The notes: generated by a model not told the origin, from the sequence alone. 64,000 nt of DNA from Anaerolineae bacterium (GCA_013178295.1 JABLWW010000017.1:1-64000); one strand, 5' to 3'; shown: positions 17,549 through 26,763, counted from the stretch's first letter. Program-made: numbers and translations.

Positions 17549-18572
17549 TGTCATCAAAGCTGCGCAGGCCGCTGACTTTGTTCAGGCGTGGAAACCAATG
17601 GATTTGAACATGGTTGCTCAGCCTGAGACTAGGATGTATGATCAGCCGGTGAGTTCTGAAAAGATACAGGAGGTACACTTCCCGGAGATTGGGGCACAGA
17701 CAGCAGCAAAACGCGTGCAGCAGTATGAGTTTGCTTCTTTTCACGCGACACAAGTCAATGTGAGAACCCGCGAGGAAGGGGGTGTAGAAGCAACTGTTAC
17801 AAAGCACTTGGGTGCGCCGTCATCCCCTGCAAATTTGAGGGTATGGGTAGCGGAGGAATTTCAGGTTGCAGAGGAAAAGGCAGTTGAAGAGACAGTTGCA
17901 GAGGAAGAAAAGGTTACCAGAGAGGAAATAGAAGCGCTCCGGAAAAGTGCCGAAGAGATTTTGATTCGTGCTCAGAAAGATGCGGAGGAAGCCAGGCTGA
18001 GGACTGAGGAGATGATTAAGCAGGCGCAGATGCAAGCTGAGCGTCTGCTCCAGGAGGCACGGGCGCAACGCGATCAAATTTTTGAAGAGGCGCGTACACA
18101 GGGTATCGAGGCTGCCCGTACAGAGGCGCAGCATTTGCTGGGTATGGTTGCGACAGTCCTTAATGAGACGAAGCAGTGGCGGGATGATGTTCTTGCCAGG
18201 GCGGAAGAGGACATTATTGGCATGGTACAAGCCATTGCGCAAAAGCTATTTGGTAATGGCTACAGGCTGGACGCTTCAGCGATTGAAGAAATGGTCGGGC
18301 GCGCGATTACTGAGGCGGCGCGTTTGGGTAATTTGCGGGTTTATATGCATCCGGAAGATCAAAGCCGCCTGCTTTCTCTTTGGCAGGAATCTGAACTGGT
18401 TGTGAATGGTCAAAAAATTCAATTGGTAGCCAGCCAGGAGGTTTTGCCGGGAGGCTGCTTTATTGAGGGAGAATTTGGGTCGGTGGACAGCCGTATTGAA
18501 GCGCAACTGGCGTTGATACAGCAGGAGATATCTTCGACGCTCAAGAATAGAGAGGAGATGACTGAGGAATGA
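17532..18572 (+). CDS. fliH: flagellar export ATPase regulator FliH
   Basis: A FliH-type protein of 346 residues from ATG 17532, which overlaps fliG by 17 bases; the frame extends further upstream but only through fliG. Residues ~1-130 are low-complexity. A long Glu/Arg/Ala coiled coil follows (ALRKSAEEILIRAQKDAEEA), then the FliH/V-ATPase-E-like C-terminal domain with VYMHPEDQSRLLSLW and GGCFIEGEFGSVDSRIEAQL. FliH binds FliI and anchors it at the C ring. Its place directly before fliI supports the call. Confidence 0.9.
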   Translation: MKSSSSVIKAAQAADFVQAWKPMDLNMVAQPETRMYDQPVSSEKIQEVHFPEIGAQTAAKRVQQYEFASFHATQVNVRTREEGGVEATVTKHLGAPSSPANLRVWVAEEFQVAEEKAVEETVAEEEKVTREEIEALRKSAEEILIRAQKDAEEARLRTEEMIKQAQMQAERLLQEARAQRDQIFEEARTQGIEAARTEAQHLLGMVATVLNETKQWRDDVLARAEEDIIGMVQAIAQKLFGNGYRLDASAIEEMVGRAITEAARLGNLRVYMHPEDQSRLLSLWQESELVVNGQKIQLVASQEVLPGGCFIEGEFGSVDSRIEAQLALIQQEISSTLKNREEMTEE

Positions 18573-19906
18573 ATCCGTATGCACCTCCCAATCTGGCGCG
18601 CTATCATGAGGCGCTGAGTCAACTGCAAACACTCAGGTCTTCGGGAAGAGTAGTGCATGTGATTGGTCTGACAGTGGAGGCTATTGGTCTCGATTGCCAG
18701 ATTGGTGAGATATGCGAGATTCAAGCAAAGAACTCTGCCCCTATTTTGTCTGAGGTGGTTGGCTTTCGCAACCGCAGCACCCTCTTGATGCCGTTGGGCG
18801 ATATGTCTGGTATCCAGCCTGAGTGTCAGGTGTACCCAATGGGTACAGTTTTCCTGGCTCCAGTTGGACATCAGCTGATGGGGCGTGTTCTGGATGGTTT
18901 GGGGCAGCCATTGGATGAACTAGGAAGTTTGGGAGATGTCCAGAGAAGAGCCATTAATAACCCTGCACCTCATCCTCTGGAACGCCAGCCAATTCGGGAG
19001 CCGCTGGTAACAGGGGTGCGAGCCATTGATGGCTTGCTGACCTGCGGCAAAGGGCAGAGAATGGGTATTTTTGCAGGAAGTGGGGTGGGTAAGAGCACGC
19101 TTTTGGGTTCAATTGCTCGCAGCTCTAAGTCGGATGTTTCCGTGATTGCCCTGATCGGTGAACGCGGGCGTGAGGTACGCGAGTTTGTTGAACGTGATCT
19201 TGGTCCTGAGGGCTTGAAGCGTTCGGTGGTGGTTGTATCCACTTCGGATAAGCCTGCTTTACTGCGTCTTAAGGCGGCGTGGGTGGCGATGACGATAGCG
19301 GAGTTTTTCCGTGATGAGGGAATGGACGTTACTTTTCTGATGGATTCCGTAACCCGTTTTGCCATGGCGCAACGCGAAATAGGACTGGCAATCGGCGAAC
19401 CGCCTGCAAGTCGTGGGTATACCCCTTCGGTTTTTGCTTTGCTCCCCAAGCTGCTGGAGCGGGCTGGCACCGGCAGGAGAGGTTCTATCACAGGGTACTT
19501 TACAGTATTGGTAGAGGGAGACGATTTTAATGAACCAATCAGTGATGCGGTGCGGGGAATACTAGACGGGCATATTATCCTCAGCCGTCAGCTTGCCACG
19601 CGCAATCATTATCCCGCCATCGATGTCCTTGGCAGCGTCAGCCGTCTGATGCCAGCAATTACCTCGAAGGAACATCAGTCTTGGGCAGCAACAATTCGAA
19701 AATTAATGGCAACGTATGAAAAAGCCAGAGACCTGATCAATATAGGCGCGTATGCCCCAGGTTCGGATGCCGAGATTGACGCCGCTATTGCAGCGCTGCC
19801 AGCCATTAACTACCTTTTACAGCAGGGACCTGATTTTTCGGACTTTGATGAAACATTGACCTTAATGGAAGCAATTATTGGAACAGGAGCAGACAATGCC
19901 GCCTAA
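18569..19906 (+). CDS. fliI: flagellar type III export ATPase FliI
   Basis: A 445-residue F1-like ATPase. Walker A is AGSGVGKST (about 169-177) and Walker B is DVTFLMDSVTRFA. Other family signatures are IALIGERGREVREF, REIGLAIGEPPASRGYTPSV and the end of the catalytic domain at LVEGDDFNEPISD. It powers or primes flagellar protein export with FliH and FliJ, the neighbours on either side. The start overlaps the fliH stop (ATGA). Confidence 0.97.
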   Translation: MNPYAPPNLARYHEALSQLQTLRSSGRVVHVIGLTVEAIGLDCQIGEICEIQAKNSAPILSEVVGFRNRSTLLMPLGDMSGIQPECQVYPMGTVFLAPVGHQLMGRVLDGLGQPLDELGSLGDVQRRAINNPAPHPLERQPIREPLVTGVRAIDGLLTCGKGQRMGIFAGSGVGKSTLLGSIARSSKSDVSVIALIGERGREVREFVERDLGPEGLKRSVVVVSTSDKPALLRLKAAWVAMTIAEFFRDEGMDVTFLMDSVTRFAMAQREIGLAIGEPPASRGYTPSVFALLPKLLERAGTGRRGSITGYFTVLVEGDDFNEPISDAVRGILDGHIILSRQLATRNHYPAIDVLGSVSRLMPAITSKEHQSWAATIRKLMATYEKARDLINIGAYAPGSDAEIDAAIAALPAINYLLQQGPDFSDFDETLTLMEAIIGTGADNAA

Positions 19907-20354
19907 GTTTTCTCTACAGTCTGTGCTGGATTATCATCACCGCCGCGTCGAAATTATCGAGGGCGAGCTTGGTCGTCTTGTGCAAGCAAGACATGAGGCT
20001 TTGGGGGTTTTGGAGAGTTTGAATCTCGAGCAGGAACGGATGTTGATGGAATTGTCGGAGCTCCAAAGCGGAGAGATGGATTTATCCAGTATTACCCAAA
20101 CACGCTTTAACCTCAGACGAACCCAAAACGATATTGAAAAACAGGAATATATTATTCAATCCTTTGATAAGTTAATTGAGAGTAAGCAAGCAGAATTGGT
20201 TCAAGCAAAACAAGATGAAGCGGTGTTTGAAAAGTTAAAAGAAAAGGAAATGGCTAAGTTTATGGAGCGGGTTAACAGCCAGGAAAAGATTTTGCAGGAT
20301 GATATTTATGTCAGCAAGGCGCATCGTCAGCCTGTCAGTGGGAGGGAGGAATAA
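19896..20354 (+). CDS. fliJ: flagellar export chaperone/stalk FliJ
   Basis: A short coiled-coil protein of 152 residues with the FliJ opening [13 protein letters not shown] and continuous Gln/Glu/Lys heptads after it. ATG 19896 is chosen over TTG 19878 because AGGAG lies seven bases before it; the gene overlaps the end of fliI. FliJ is the gamma-subunit-like stalk inside the FliI ring. Sequence identity in this family is always low, so gene order carries much of the weight. Confidence 0.87.
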   Translation: MPPKFSLQSVLDYHHRRVEIIEGELGRLVQARHEALGVLESLNLEQERMLMELSELQSGEMDLSSITQTRFNLRRTQNDIEKQEYIIQSFDKLIESKQAELVQAKQDEAVFEKLKEKEMAKFMERVNSQEKILQDDIYVSKAHRQPVSGREE

Positions 20355-20359
20355 ACCAA

Positions 20360-20878
20360 ATGACGGGTATATATGGTGACGTATCGTCAAGTTCGCTTTA
20401 TCAGCTATTTTCCAGATTGTTGGAGATATATCTTTCTGAGCGCAGTTTTGGAAGCCGCACGGCACACTTTGCTGGCGATGTGGCTGAAGGGAACATGGCT
20501 TCCTTCAAGAATATCATCTGCTCAGTCAGCAAGCGTTATGATGTTGATGCGCAGCTTGTGGAGGCGGTGATACAGGCGGAGTCGGGTTTCAATGCTGGTG
20601 CAGTTTCTCCGTCCGGGGCGCAGGGGCTGATGCAGTTGATGCCGGACACTGCCCGCGAATTGGGTGTTACAGATGCTTTTGATCCTCAACAAAACGTTGA
20701 TGGCGGCGTGCGTTATCTTCGTCAACTTTTAGATCGTTATGACGGCAATGTGGCGCTTGCCCTGGCAGCGTACAATGCTGGTCCAGGGGCAGTTCATGCA
20801 TATGGCGGCATACCGCCTTATCGTGAGACACAGGAGTATGTTGGGCGGGTATTGCAGAATTATAAGATGTATCAATAA
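20360..20878 (+). CDS. flagellar-operon lytic transglycosylase (SLT domain)
   Basis: A 172-residue protein. The SLT/lysozyme-like domain spans ~55-170: [20 protein letters not shown] with the catalytic Glu near residue 74, [16 protein letters not shown], and [17 protein letters not shown]. It should cut the glycan backbone of peptidoglycan so that the rod can pass the wall, the job FlgJ does elsewhere. No signal peptide or membrane segment is visible, so export through the flagellar type III pathway or non-classical export is implied. It sits between fliJ and flgB, a natural place for a rod-associated muralytic enzyme. Confidence 0.92.
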   Translation: MTGIYGDVSSSSLYQLFSRLLEIYLSERSFGSRTAHFAGDVAEGNMASFKNIICSVSKRYDVDAQLVEAVIQAESGFNAGAVSPSGAQGLMQLMPDTARELGVTDAFDPQQNVDGGVRYLRQLLDRYDGNVALALAAYNAGPGAVHAYGGIPPYRETQEYVGRVLQNYKMYQ

Positions 20879-20890
20879 GAGGAGTTGGAC

Positions 20891-21301
20891 ATGTTTGATA
20901 AGCTCTTCTCGGATTTTTCTTTTACGATTGCCAAGCGGGCGCTGGATGGGCTTACCCTGCGGCGCGATGTGCTGGCACAGAATGTCGCCAATGTTGATAC
21001 GCCTGAGTACAAAGCAAAGGAAGTGAATTTTGAAGCCACGTTACAGCAGGCAATGCGCGGTGAGCGGCGAATGTCTATGGCGACCACACATGCCGGGCAT
21101 CAGGCTGCCAGCGCATCTGATCCCAGCGATCTGTATCAGGCAGGTTTGCGTAAAGGTGGAAGCACGCGTGCGGATGGTAATAATGTTGATATCGACCAGG
21201 AGCTTTTGCAAATGGCGGAGACCGGTGTCCGCTATCAGGCATTGACTTCGGTCGTTAGCAAAAAACTTAATCTCCTTAAAACTATATCACAAGCGAGGTA
21301 A
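20891..21301 (+). CDS. flgB: flagellar proximal rod protein FlgB
   Basis: A 136-residue rod protein. ATG 20891 is chosen (AAGAGGAG six bases upstream) over TTG 20885. It has the FlgB N-terminus (AKRALDGLTLRRDVLAQNVA, NVDTPEYKAKEVNFE) and C-terminal motif GNNVDIDQELLQMAETGVRY. It is normally first in a flgB-flgC-fliE cluster; here it lies 6.6 kb after flgC, next to the wall-cutting enzyme and fliK. Confidence 0.95.
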   Translation: MFDKLFSDFSFTIAKRALDGLTLRRDVLAQNVANVDTPEYKAKEVNFEATLQQAMRGERRMSMATTHAGHQAASASDPSDLYQAGLRKGGSTRADGNNVDIDQELLQMAETGVRYQALTSVVSKKLNLLKTISQAR

Positions 21302-21303
21302 AT

Positions 21304-22431
21304 ATGAATGTTCCAGAAATACTTATCCATGCGCGGGCAGCGCCTAGCCCTCCTAAAAATGAGGCGGTAAGCTCTGGTGAAGAGCGCTCTTTCCAGGAGT
21401 CTCTTGAAACCAAAGTGCAAGAGAGCGGGCATAATAGCCAAAACAAAGCAGTTGAACGCCACCGCGATGACGCACAGGCTGAACAGGCAAGCCATAAGCA
21501 GGCGGAAGAAAAGAAAACCGAACCTGTTGTGGTTGCGTCTGTCATGCTTACATCTTCGCAGATGAATTTTATGCCCAAGCTTGCTCAGAGTGAAAAGCAG
21601 TTGACCGGGACTGCTGGTCGTGGTGCGCAACCTGTTCTCCAGACGGGACAGATTGTGTCACAAAAGCCAATCTCTGTGGCGAATAATACACAGGTTCAGG
21701 CAGGGGTGTCGGTGGCAGAAAAAGGCGTCGGGTTTGCAAAAGCGGCACATCCGAAGACCAAACAGGTTGTTCAGGCTGTGGATGCCGCAACTTCCCGCCC
21801 TACAGGTGTCAGCAAGGTTGCCGCGTCGGATGGTGTGACCGAGACGAAAGCGACTGAAGCCCTTAAAGCGGCTGATGTTGCGCAAGAAGTCAAGGTTCAA
21901 CTCGTTCAGGAAAAGGGCGAGCGCGACGTACCCGAGGCCAAACTGGTTTTGATTGATGCTCAATCTCAAACATACGCAATTGCCCAAGCGGCTGCGGCAA
22001 AAATCGAAATTCCAGAAAATGCACGCCCAATGTATGTCATTCAGCAGATCAGTGATGGCGTGCAGGAGATGGCGAAAACTGGACAGCAGACGATCCGGTT
22101 GCAGATTTATCCGCAGGAGCTTGGGCGCGTTGAGATCAAACTGGTCAGCAATGCGGACGGTTTGCAGGTTGTCCTCAGCGCGGATAGAGCTTCAACAAAC
22201 CGCCTGCTCGAGCACAATCTTGAGCAACTGCAGCGTTCCCTGCTGGAAGCTGGTGTCAAGGTTGGCAACATGTCGGTGGGCAATCAAAACGCGCAGGAGA
22301 ATGCCGCATGGCAATACAAGCCGCAACACCATTTTGCGGCACATCAGCCGATGCTTGCCAACGAGCCAGGCGAAACAGGCACACAGCTCAACGCTATGGG
22401 GATGTTGTCTGCCCTGGATGCAAGGGCGTAG
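21304..22431 (+). CDS. fliK: flagellar hook-length control protein FliK
   Basis: A 375-residue protein. Residues 1-~235 are polar and low-complexity (Ala, Gln, Lys, Val), as in FliK rulers. The Flg_hook domain lies in the C-terminal third: TIRLQIYPQELGRVEIKLVS, then STNRLLEHNLEQLQRSLLEA. FliK measures hook length and switches export specificity through FlhB. It starts two bases after the flgB stop and is followed by flgD and flgE, the hook genes. Confidence 0.92.
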   Translation: MNVPEILIHARAAPSPPKNEAVSSGEERSFQESLETKVQESGHNSQNKAVERHRDDAQAEQASHKQAEEKKTEPVVVASVMLTSSQMNFMPKLAQSEKQLTGTAGRGAQPVLQTGQIVSQKPISVANNTQVQAGVSVAEKGVGFAKAAHPKTKQVVQAVDAATSRPTGVSKVAASDGVTETKATEALKAADVAQEVKVQLVQEKGERDVPEAKLVLIDAQSQTYAIAQAAAAKIEIPENARPMYVIQQISDGVQEMAKTGQQTIRLQIYPQELGRVEIKLVSNADGLQVVLSADRASTNRLLEHNLEQLQRSLLEAGVKVGNMSVGNQNAQENAAWQYKPQHHFAAHQPMLANEPGETGTQLNAMGMLSALDARA

Positions 22432-22445
22432 AGAAGGAGGCAGAT

Positions 22446-22871
22446 ATGCCAGTATCAGAAGTGTCAAACAGCATTTCGATTGATAGTGCAAAGTCGCGGA
22501 CGGAGCCAGGCAAGCAAGCTGCTCAGCTTGAGGCGGAGGCGTTTATGGCCATGCTGCTGGCGCAGATGCGCAATCAGAACCCGTTTGAGCCAATGAAGGA
22601 AAACGAGATGATCAGTCAAATGGCGCAGATGAATTCTGTCCAGGAGCTTAAGAATCTAAGTGAAACTATGAAGGAGTTAAGCCGCTCGAATGGACTTCTC
22701 TCTGCTGCTGCAATGATGGGAAAGGTTGTTTCCTTCAAAGATGCCTATGGGACGTTGATGGAGTCGTTGGTGGAATCGGTTGTAGTTGAAAACAATGATG
22801 TCATGCTGGTTGCCGGAGATGCGCTGGTCAAGCTGGCGGATGTTGTTGCTGTGCGGAAAGGAGAAAATTAA
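22446..22871 (+). CDS. flgD: hook capping protein FlgD (short form)
   Basis: A 141-residue FlgD from ATG 22446, with AGAAGGAGG just upstream; the frame extends upstream only through fliK. The diagnostic N-terminal segment is AFMAMLLAQMRNQNPFEPMK, with EMISQMAQMNSVQELKNLSE. The C-terminal Ig-like region of the longer proteobacterial FlgD is reduced, as in Bacillus. It scaffolds FlgE assembly at the hook tip. It overlaps the next gene (TAATG). Confidence 0.92.
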   Translation: MPVSEVSNSISIDSAKSRTEPGKQAAQLEAEAFMAMLLAQMRNQNPFEPMKENEMISQMAQMNSVQELKNLSETMKELSRSNGLLSAAAMMGKVVSFKDAYGTLMESLVESVVVENNDVMLVAGDALVKLADVVAVRKGEN

Positions 22872-23302
22872 TGGCTGATCCTATTCGTCTCAACCCAGTT
22901 CAACCCTCTACTCCTCAGCCCAATAAACCTCAGGCTGCTCAGTCGGGTGGGCAGTCGTTTGCCGAACACCTCGAAGAGGCGAAGAAAATCAAATTCTCCA
23001 ATCATGCCCAGAAACGTCTTGAGGTGCGCGCTGTGGAGATGGATGAGAAAAGCATTGGCAGACTATCTACTGCGGTGGATAAAGCTGAGGCGCACGGTGC
23101 CAAAGAATCTTTGATTCTGATGGATGATCTTGCGTTTATTGTCAATGTGCGTGAACGTATGGTTGTTACGACGGTGGATATGAACCGCCGCAAGGAAGGT
23201 GTCTTTACGCAAATTGACACTGTGGTTTTTGCCGATGCGGAGAAACCGGAATCGGGCAGCAATACCGGCAACGCGCCCAAGGCAGATACAAAAGAAGGTT
23301 AA
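22871..23302 (+). CDS. TIGR02530-type flagellar operon protein
   Basis: A 143-residue protein with the conserved core KIKFSNHAQKRLEVRAVEMD, DDLAFIVNVRERMVVTTVDM and EGVFTQIDTVVF. This is the small family found between flgD and flgE in Firmicutes and related bacteria (TIGR02530, 'flagellar operon protein'). Its molecular role is not established. N- and C-terminal tails are low-complexity. Its position between flgD and flgE agrees with the family. Confidence 0.85.
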   Translation: MADPIRLNPVQPSTPQPNKPQAAQSGGQSFAEHLEEAKKIKFSNHAQKRLEVRAVEMDEKSIGRLSTAVDKAEAHGAKESLILMDDLAFIVNVRERMVVTTVDMNRRKEGVFTQIDTVVFADAEKPESGSNTGNAPKADTKEG

Positions 23303-23333
23303 AAATTTATCAAATTTATCTTGGTTTATTTGG

Positions 23334-23362
23334 ACAGGCTGGCCCTCCTTGAGGAGGCCTGT
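23334..23362 (+). promoter_or_regulatory. hairpin in the flgE leader
   Basis: ACAGGC (23334-23339) pairs with GCCTGT (23357-23362), and CTCC with GGAG around a TTGA loop, with a one-sided bulge. It lies just before the flgE ribosome-binding site AAAGGAGG. It could be an RNA processing or attenuation element. Confidence 0.3.
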
Positions 23363-23382
23363 TCAACCAAAAGGAGGCAAAA

Positions 23383-24822
23383 ATGATACGTTCAATGTTT
23401 ACGGCGATTAATGCCTTGTTTGTTCACTCACAATATATGGATGTTGTGGCGGACAATCTGGCAAATGTCAACACGCCGGGTTTCAAAGCCAGTTACATGA
23501 GCTTTAAGGATCAGTTTGCACAAACGCTACGCACGGGCGCTGCTCCGACAGATACTCTGGGCGGTATTAACCCTATCCAGGTGGGGCTGGGATCGGTGAT
23601 GGGGACAGTTTCTCCTACTTTTACGCAGGGTGCGCTGCAGAGCACCGGGCGGGGACTGGATATCGCCATTCAGGGTGATGGCTTCTTTGTTTATGAGAGC
23701 GGAGCCTTTGGTCAGGTATATTCAAGAGATGGGAATCTGCTGATGGATTCGGAAGGCTATTTGGTTAACGCATCTACGGGTATGCGTGTGCAAGGCTGGC
23801 AGGCTGATTTGAATACACAGACACTGGATACCGGACAGCCAGTTACTGGTATTCGCATACCGATTGACTCTTCGGTGGCTTTGCAGACATCGGAGGTGGT
23901 GCTGACCGGCAACCTGAGCGCTGAAGCCAACCGCAACCGCCCGGCGTGGAATCCGGGTCCCCCGCCAACCATGCTGCCAGGATACGAGGCTTTGGGGAAC
24001 TTCTCCGTAACCTTTGGTGTGTATGATTCGCTGGGCAAGATGAAGAACATCACATTGACGTTTGTGCGTTCCAGCGCACCGGACACACCCAACCCAGGCG
24101 ATCCGGGTGGCGTGGATTATCAGGGTAACCCAGCGGGAGGGGGTGGTCTGGATGTCAATGGACCTCTCTACTGGACGGTGCACTGGATTCAGGATCCTAC
24201 AGTAACACCCAATGACTACAATTTCTGGACTGCCAATCCTCCCCTTCAGGTTCAGACTGGCGATGCCGCGCATTCTCCTATTGGCGGTGTGTTGTTTAAC
24301 AACTTTGGGCAAATTGAGTATACCAGCCAGAATGTTGTCCTAAGTGGTGTGACTGGCAGCGATGGCACTGTTCCCTGGGATATTACCGTTGATCTTTCCG
24401 GTTTGACCATGCTCAATACTGGCTATACGGTTGCTGCTTCCAGCCAAAATGGCTTGCCCGGCGGATCGCTCAACGGCTTCAATGTATCGGATACAGATGG
24501 TACGATCTACGGCGTTTATTCGAACGGCTCTCAGCGGGTGTTGGGACAGTTTGCGCTTGCAACGTTCAATAATCCTGCTGGCTTGTTCCGTCAGGGCAAT
24601 AACACGTATTCGGTTGGTTTGAACTCAGGGTTGCCGCGCATTGGTCCAGCGGGTTCGGGCGATAAGGGTACTGTTGCTTCTGGTTATGTGGAAGGGTCGA
24701 ATACAGACATGAGTCGCGAGTTCGCTGCTATGATTATGGCACAACGCGGTTTTCAGGCTTCGACGAGGATCATTAACACGGCTGACCAAATGCTTCAAGA
24801 ATTGGTCAACCTAAGACGATAA
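23383..24822 (+). CDS. flgE: flagellar hook protein FlgE
   Basis: A 479-residue hook subunit. N-terminal rod/hook motif: DVVADNLANVNTPGFKASYM. FlgE-type middle region: SLGKMKNITLTFVRSS. C-terminal motif: EGSNTDMSREFAAMIMAQRG ending in TADQMLQELVNLRR. Two Pro/Gly-rich insertions (around NPGPPPTMLPG and NPGDPGGVDYQGNPAGGGG) are longer than in minimal FlgE. AAAGGAGG precedes the start. A strong hairpin at 24874 closes the unit. Confidence 0.95.
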   Translation: MIRSMFTAINALFVHSQYMDVVADNLANVNTPGFKASYMSFKDQFAQTLRTGAAPTDTLGGINPIQVGLGSVMGTVSPTFTQGALQSTGRGLDIAIQGDGFFVYESGAFGQVYSRDGNLLMDSEGYLVNASTGMRVQGWQADLNTQTLDTGQPVTGIRIPIDSSVALQTSEVVLTGNLSAEANRNRPAWNPGPPPTMLPGYEALGNFSVTFGVYDSLGKMKNITLTFVRSSAPDTPNPGDPGGVDYQGNPAGGGGLDVNGPLYWTVHWIQDPTVTPNDYNFWTANPPLQVQTGDAAHSPIGGVLFNNFGQIEYTSQNVVLSGVTGSDGTVPWDITVDLSGLTMLNTGYTVAASSQNGLPGGSLNGFNVSDTDGTIYGVYSNGSQRVLGQFALATFNNPAGLFRQGNNTYSVGLNSGLPRIGPAGSGDKGTVASGYVEGSNTDMSREFAAMIMAQRGFQASTRIINTADQMLQELVNLRR

Positions 24823-24873
24823 TACATATTACGTAGTATATCGGTAAACGAGCATCGTACCCCATTGGTTTTA

Positions 24874-24908
24874 CAAAGGACTGCATCGCTGACCGGTGCA
24901 GTCCTTTG
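24874..24908 (+). terminator. terminator-like hairpin after flgE
   Basis: CAAAGGACTGCA and TGCAGTCCTTTG make a perfect 12-bp stem around an 11-base loop. No clear T tract follows on the plus strand. It separates flgE from the second fliK-like gene. Confidence 0.6.
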
Positions 24909-24952
24909 CCTAAAGAAGTATAATGAAAAAAGAAGTTTTGTATTATTGAACA

Positions 24953-26284
24953 ATGAACATCTCGGGCGCTAACTCGGTTCGATTTGTTGAAACGCCGCTC
25001 ACCAGCCAGCCAGCGGAATTTCGGGTTAACCAGCGAATTTCTGCTGAGATTTTGCGTGTAAGCGGTGATCAGGTGACAATGGTTGTTCACGGTCAACAGG
25101 TCGTCGGGCGGGTAATGGGGGGGGATCAGGCGCTGTTACTGGCTAACCAGCGGCATGCGTTGTTCCTGGTTAAGGGGATGGTGGACGGGGTTCTGCAACT
25201 GCAACTGATCAGACCTAATGTTGCTGCGTCCACTGCTGCCAACCAGTGGACGATCCTGGCGCAGAATTTGCTGCTAGTCAATGGCTTGCCGCTGAATGCT
25301 GCCACGCTTAACATTGGGCGGGCTTTGCTAAGTGCCGGACTGCCAATTACTCCGGAATTGCTTGCCAATATGCAAAATGCTTTAGCAGGCATTGCGAATT
25401 GGGGGCAGGCTGAAGCGGATGTTGCTGCGTCCTTGCTTTCTAACGGTCTGCCGCTTTCTGCCGGTACGCTCAGCCTCGCTTTGCAGCAATTGCCCTCGTT
25501 GACGGAGTCGCTGGAGCGCCTTCAGACGCAACTGGCGCAATTGTTGAAGACCAATTTGCCTGCCGAAACGAGGGCGCTTGCGGAGAGGGTCATGGTTTCT
25601 TTGCAAAGCGCTTCGGTGAATTGGAGTCTGTCACCAGCCGAAATCATGACGCAGCTCAGCCGGGCGGTGTCTGTGTTGGGTAAGTCGCTTGAGTCTCAGT
25701 TGATGCAATTTCTGCAAGAATCGGGCGAACTACCAGACGATGCGGATGCCGCTTCTGGAATGCTGGCGTTTGCCCTTTTGCGGCGCGAACTGGCAAAAAC
25801 TGGGAACACCGATCTTGTCAGGGAGCTAGACCGTTTTATGGACAATCTGCGTCAGATGCAGCTTCTCAATAGTGCTCGTAACGCTGACCCGACCAATCCG
25901 CCGTGGCTGATGATGCATTTGCTGCTAAACGCTGGAAGTTTGAAAGATCTGGCGGACATGCAAAACGCCCTTCTCAAAATTGCGTATCGTGCGGACGAAG
26001 AAGGAAATTCCATTGACGCTGATAATAACCGGATTGTCCTGTCAATTAATCTGGAAGATGGCACCGTCATCCAGGTTGATTTGTCCATGGTGGAGAAACG
26101 TGTCGGTGCGTGGATGACCGTTCCGGATGAAGAATGGCAGCGATTAGTCGAAGAGGAGCTCCCTGATTTTGAACAGCGTCTTGGGCAGCTTGGATATCAC
26201 ATGCAGTTCCTGCGTTGTGAAGTAAAACCGCCAGCGGCTGTGCTTCGTGCTAATGAACCTATACGGGTAGATATAGAGGCTTAA
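24953..26284 (+). CDS. second FliK-like (YlqG-type) protein
   Basis: A 443-residue protein. The N-terminal ~80 residues look like a small beta domain (VNQRISAEILRVSGDQVTMV, HGQQVVGRVMGG). The middle is Leu/Ala-rich with repeats such as NLLLVNGLPLNAATLN and ASLLSNGLPLSAGTLS. The C-terminal part (LSINLEDGTVIQVDLSMVEK, QLGYHMQFLRCEV) resembles the Flg_hook domain of FliK. In Bacillus a FliK-like gene (ylqG) neighbours an FlhB C-domain gene (ylqH), the same pair seen here. The start is uncertain: no Shine-Dalgarno is evident before ATG 24953; a TATAAT at 24919-24924 would give a leader of about 20 bases. Function is inferred. Confidence 0.65.
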   Translation: MNISGANSVRFVETPLTSQPAEFRVNQRISAEILRVSGDQVTMVVHGQQVVGRVMGGDQALLLANQRHALFLVKGMVDGVLQLQLIRPNVAASTAANQWTILAQNLLLVNGLPLNAATLNIGRALLSAGLPITPELLANMQNALAGIANWGQAEADVAASLLSNGLPLSAGTLSLALQQLPSLTESLERLQTQLAQLLKTNLPAETRALAERVMVSLQSASVNWSLSPAEIMTQLSRAVSVLGKSLESQLMQFLQESGELPDDADAASGMLAFALLRRELAKTGNTDLVRELDRFMDNLRQMQLLNSARNADPTNPPWLMMHLLLNAGSLKDLADMQNALLKIAYRADEEGNSIDADNNRIVLSINLEDGTVIQVDLSMVEKRVGAWMTVPDEEWQRLVEEELPDFEQRLGQLGYHMQFLRCEVKPPAAVLRANEPIRVDIEA

Positions 26285-26298
26285 GACGGAGTCTTTGT

Positions 26299-26613
26299 AT
26301 GATGAGTGAACAGTCCGGACTTGCGGGTAAGGAACAGCGAGAGGAATTGAAAAGAGCGGTGGCGCTTTCGTATGATCCTGAGAAGGATGAGGCACCGCGG
26401 GTGATTGCAAGCGGGCGCGGTCTGGTGGCGGAGAGAATCCTGGAGATTGCTCGTTTTCATGGATTGCCCATTCGAGATGATCCTATTTTGGCAGAAGCGT
26501 TATGTCAGGTTGACCTGAATGAGGCTATTCCACCCGAGTTATACGCTTTGGTGGCAGAGGTTTTTGCTTTTGTTTATCGTCTGAAAGCCAAACGCGGGGA
26601 ACTGCGGCATTGA
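26299..26613 (+). CDS. FlhB C-terminal-domain stub (YlqH/FhlB-like)
   Basis: A 104-residue soluble protein equal to the cytoplasmic C-terminal domain of FlhB/YscU without the membrane part: RAVALSYDPEKDEAPRVIAS, GRGLVAERILEIARFHGLPI, EAIPPELYALVAEVFAFVYR. It begins just after where the autocleaved NPTH motif would be, and no NPTH is present. Such stubs may act in substrate switching with a FliK-like partner, here the gene 14 bases upstream. Their role is poorly defined. Confidence 0.87.
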   Translation: MMSEQSGLAGKEQREELKRAVALSYDPEKDEAPRVIASGRGLVAERILEIARFHGLPIRDDPILAEALCQVDLNEAIPPELYALVAEVFAFVYRLKAKRGELRH

Positions 26614-26699
26614 GAAAATCTGTCATAAAGCGGGGGGATTTCAGGGTTTTGCGCAAAAACAGAGCCGTATTCTGTTGTATATAAAAAATAATTGCATAG

Positions 26700-26705
26700 T
26701 ATAAT
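26700..26705 (+). promoter_or_regulatory. -10 element upstream of cheA
   Basis: A perfect TATAAT lies about 60 bases before cheA in an AT-rich stretch. A -35 is poor (TTGTAT 19 bases upstream). It implies that the chemotaxis genes have a separate promoter from the hook genes. Confidence 0.4.
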
Positions 26706-26763
26706 TTGGCATATTATCAATATTTTTGGGCGGATTGTTGGATGCCGTTTATGGTAGGTGTGT

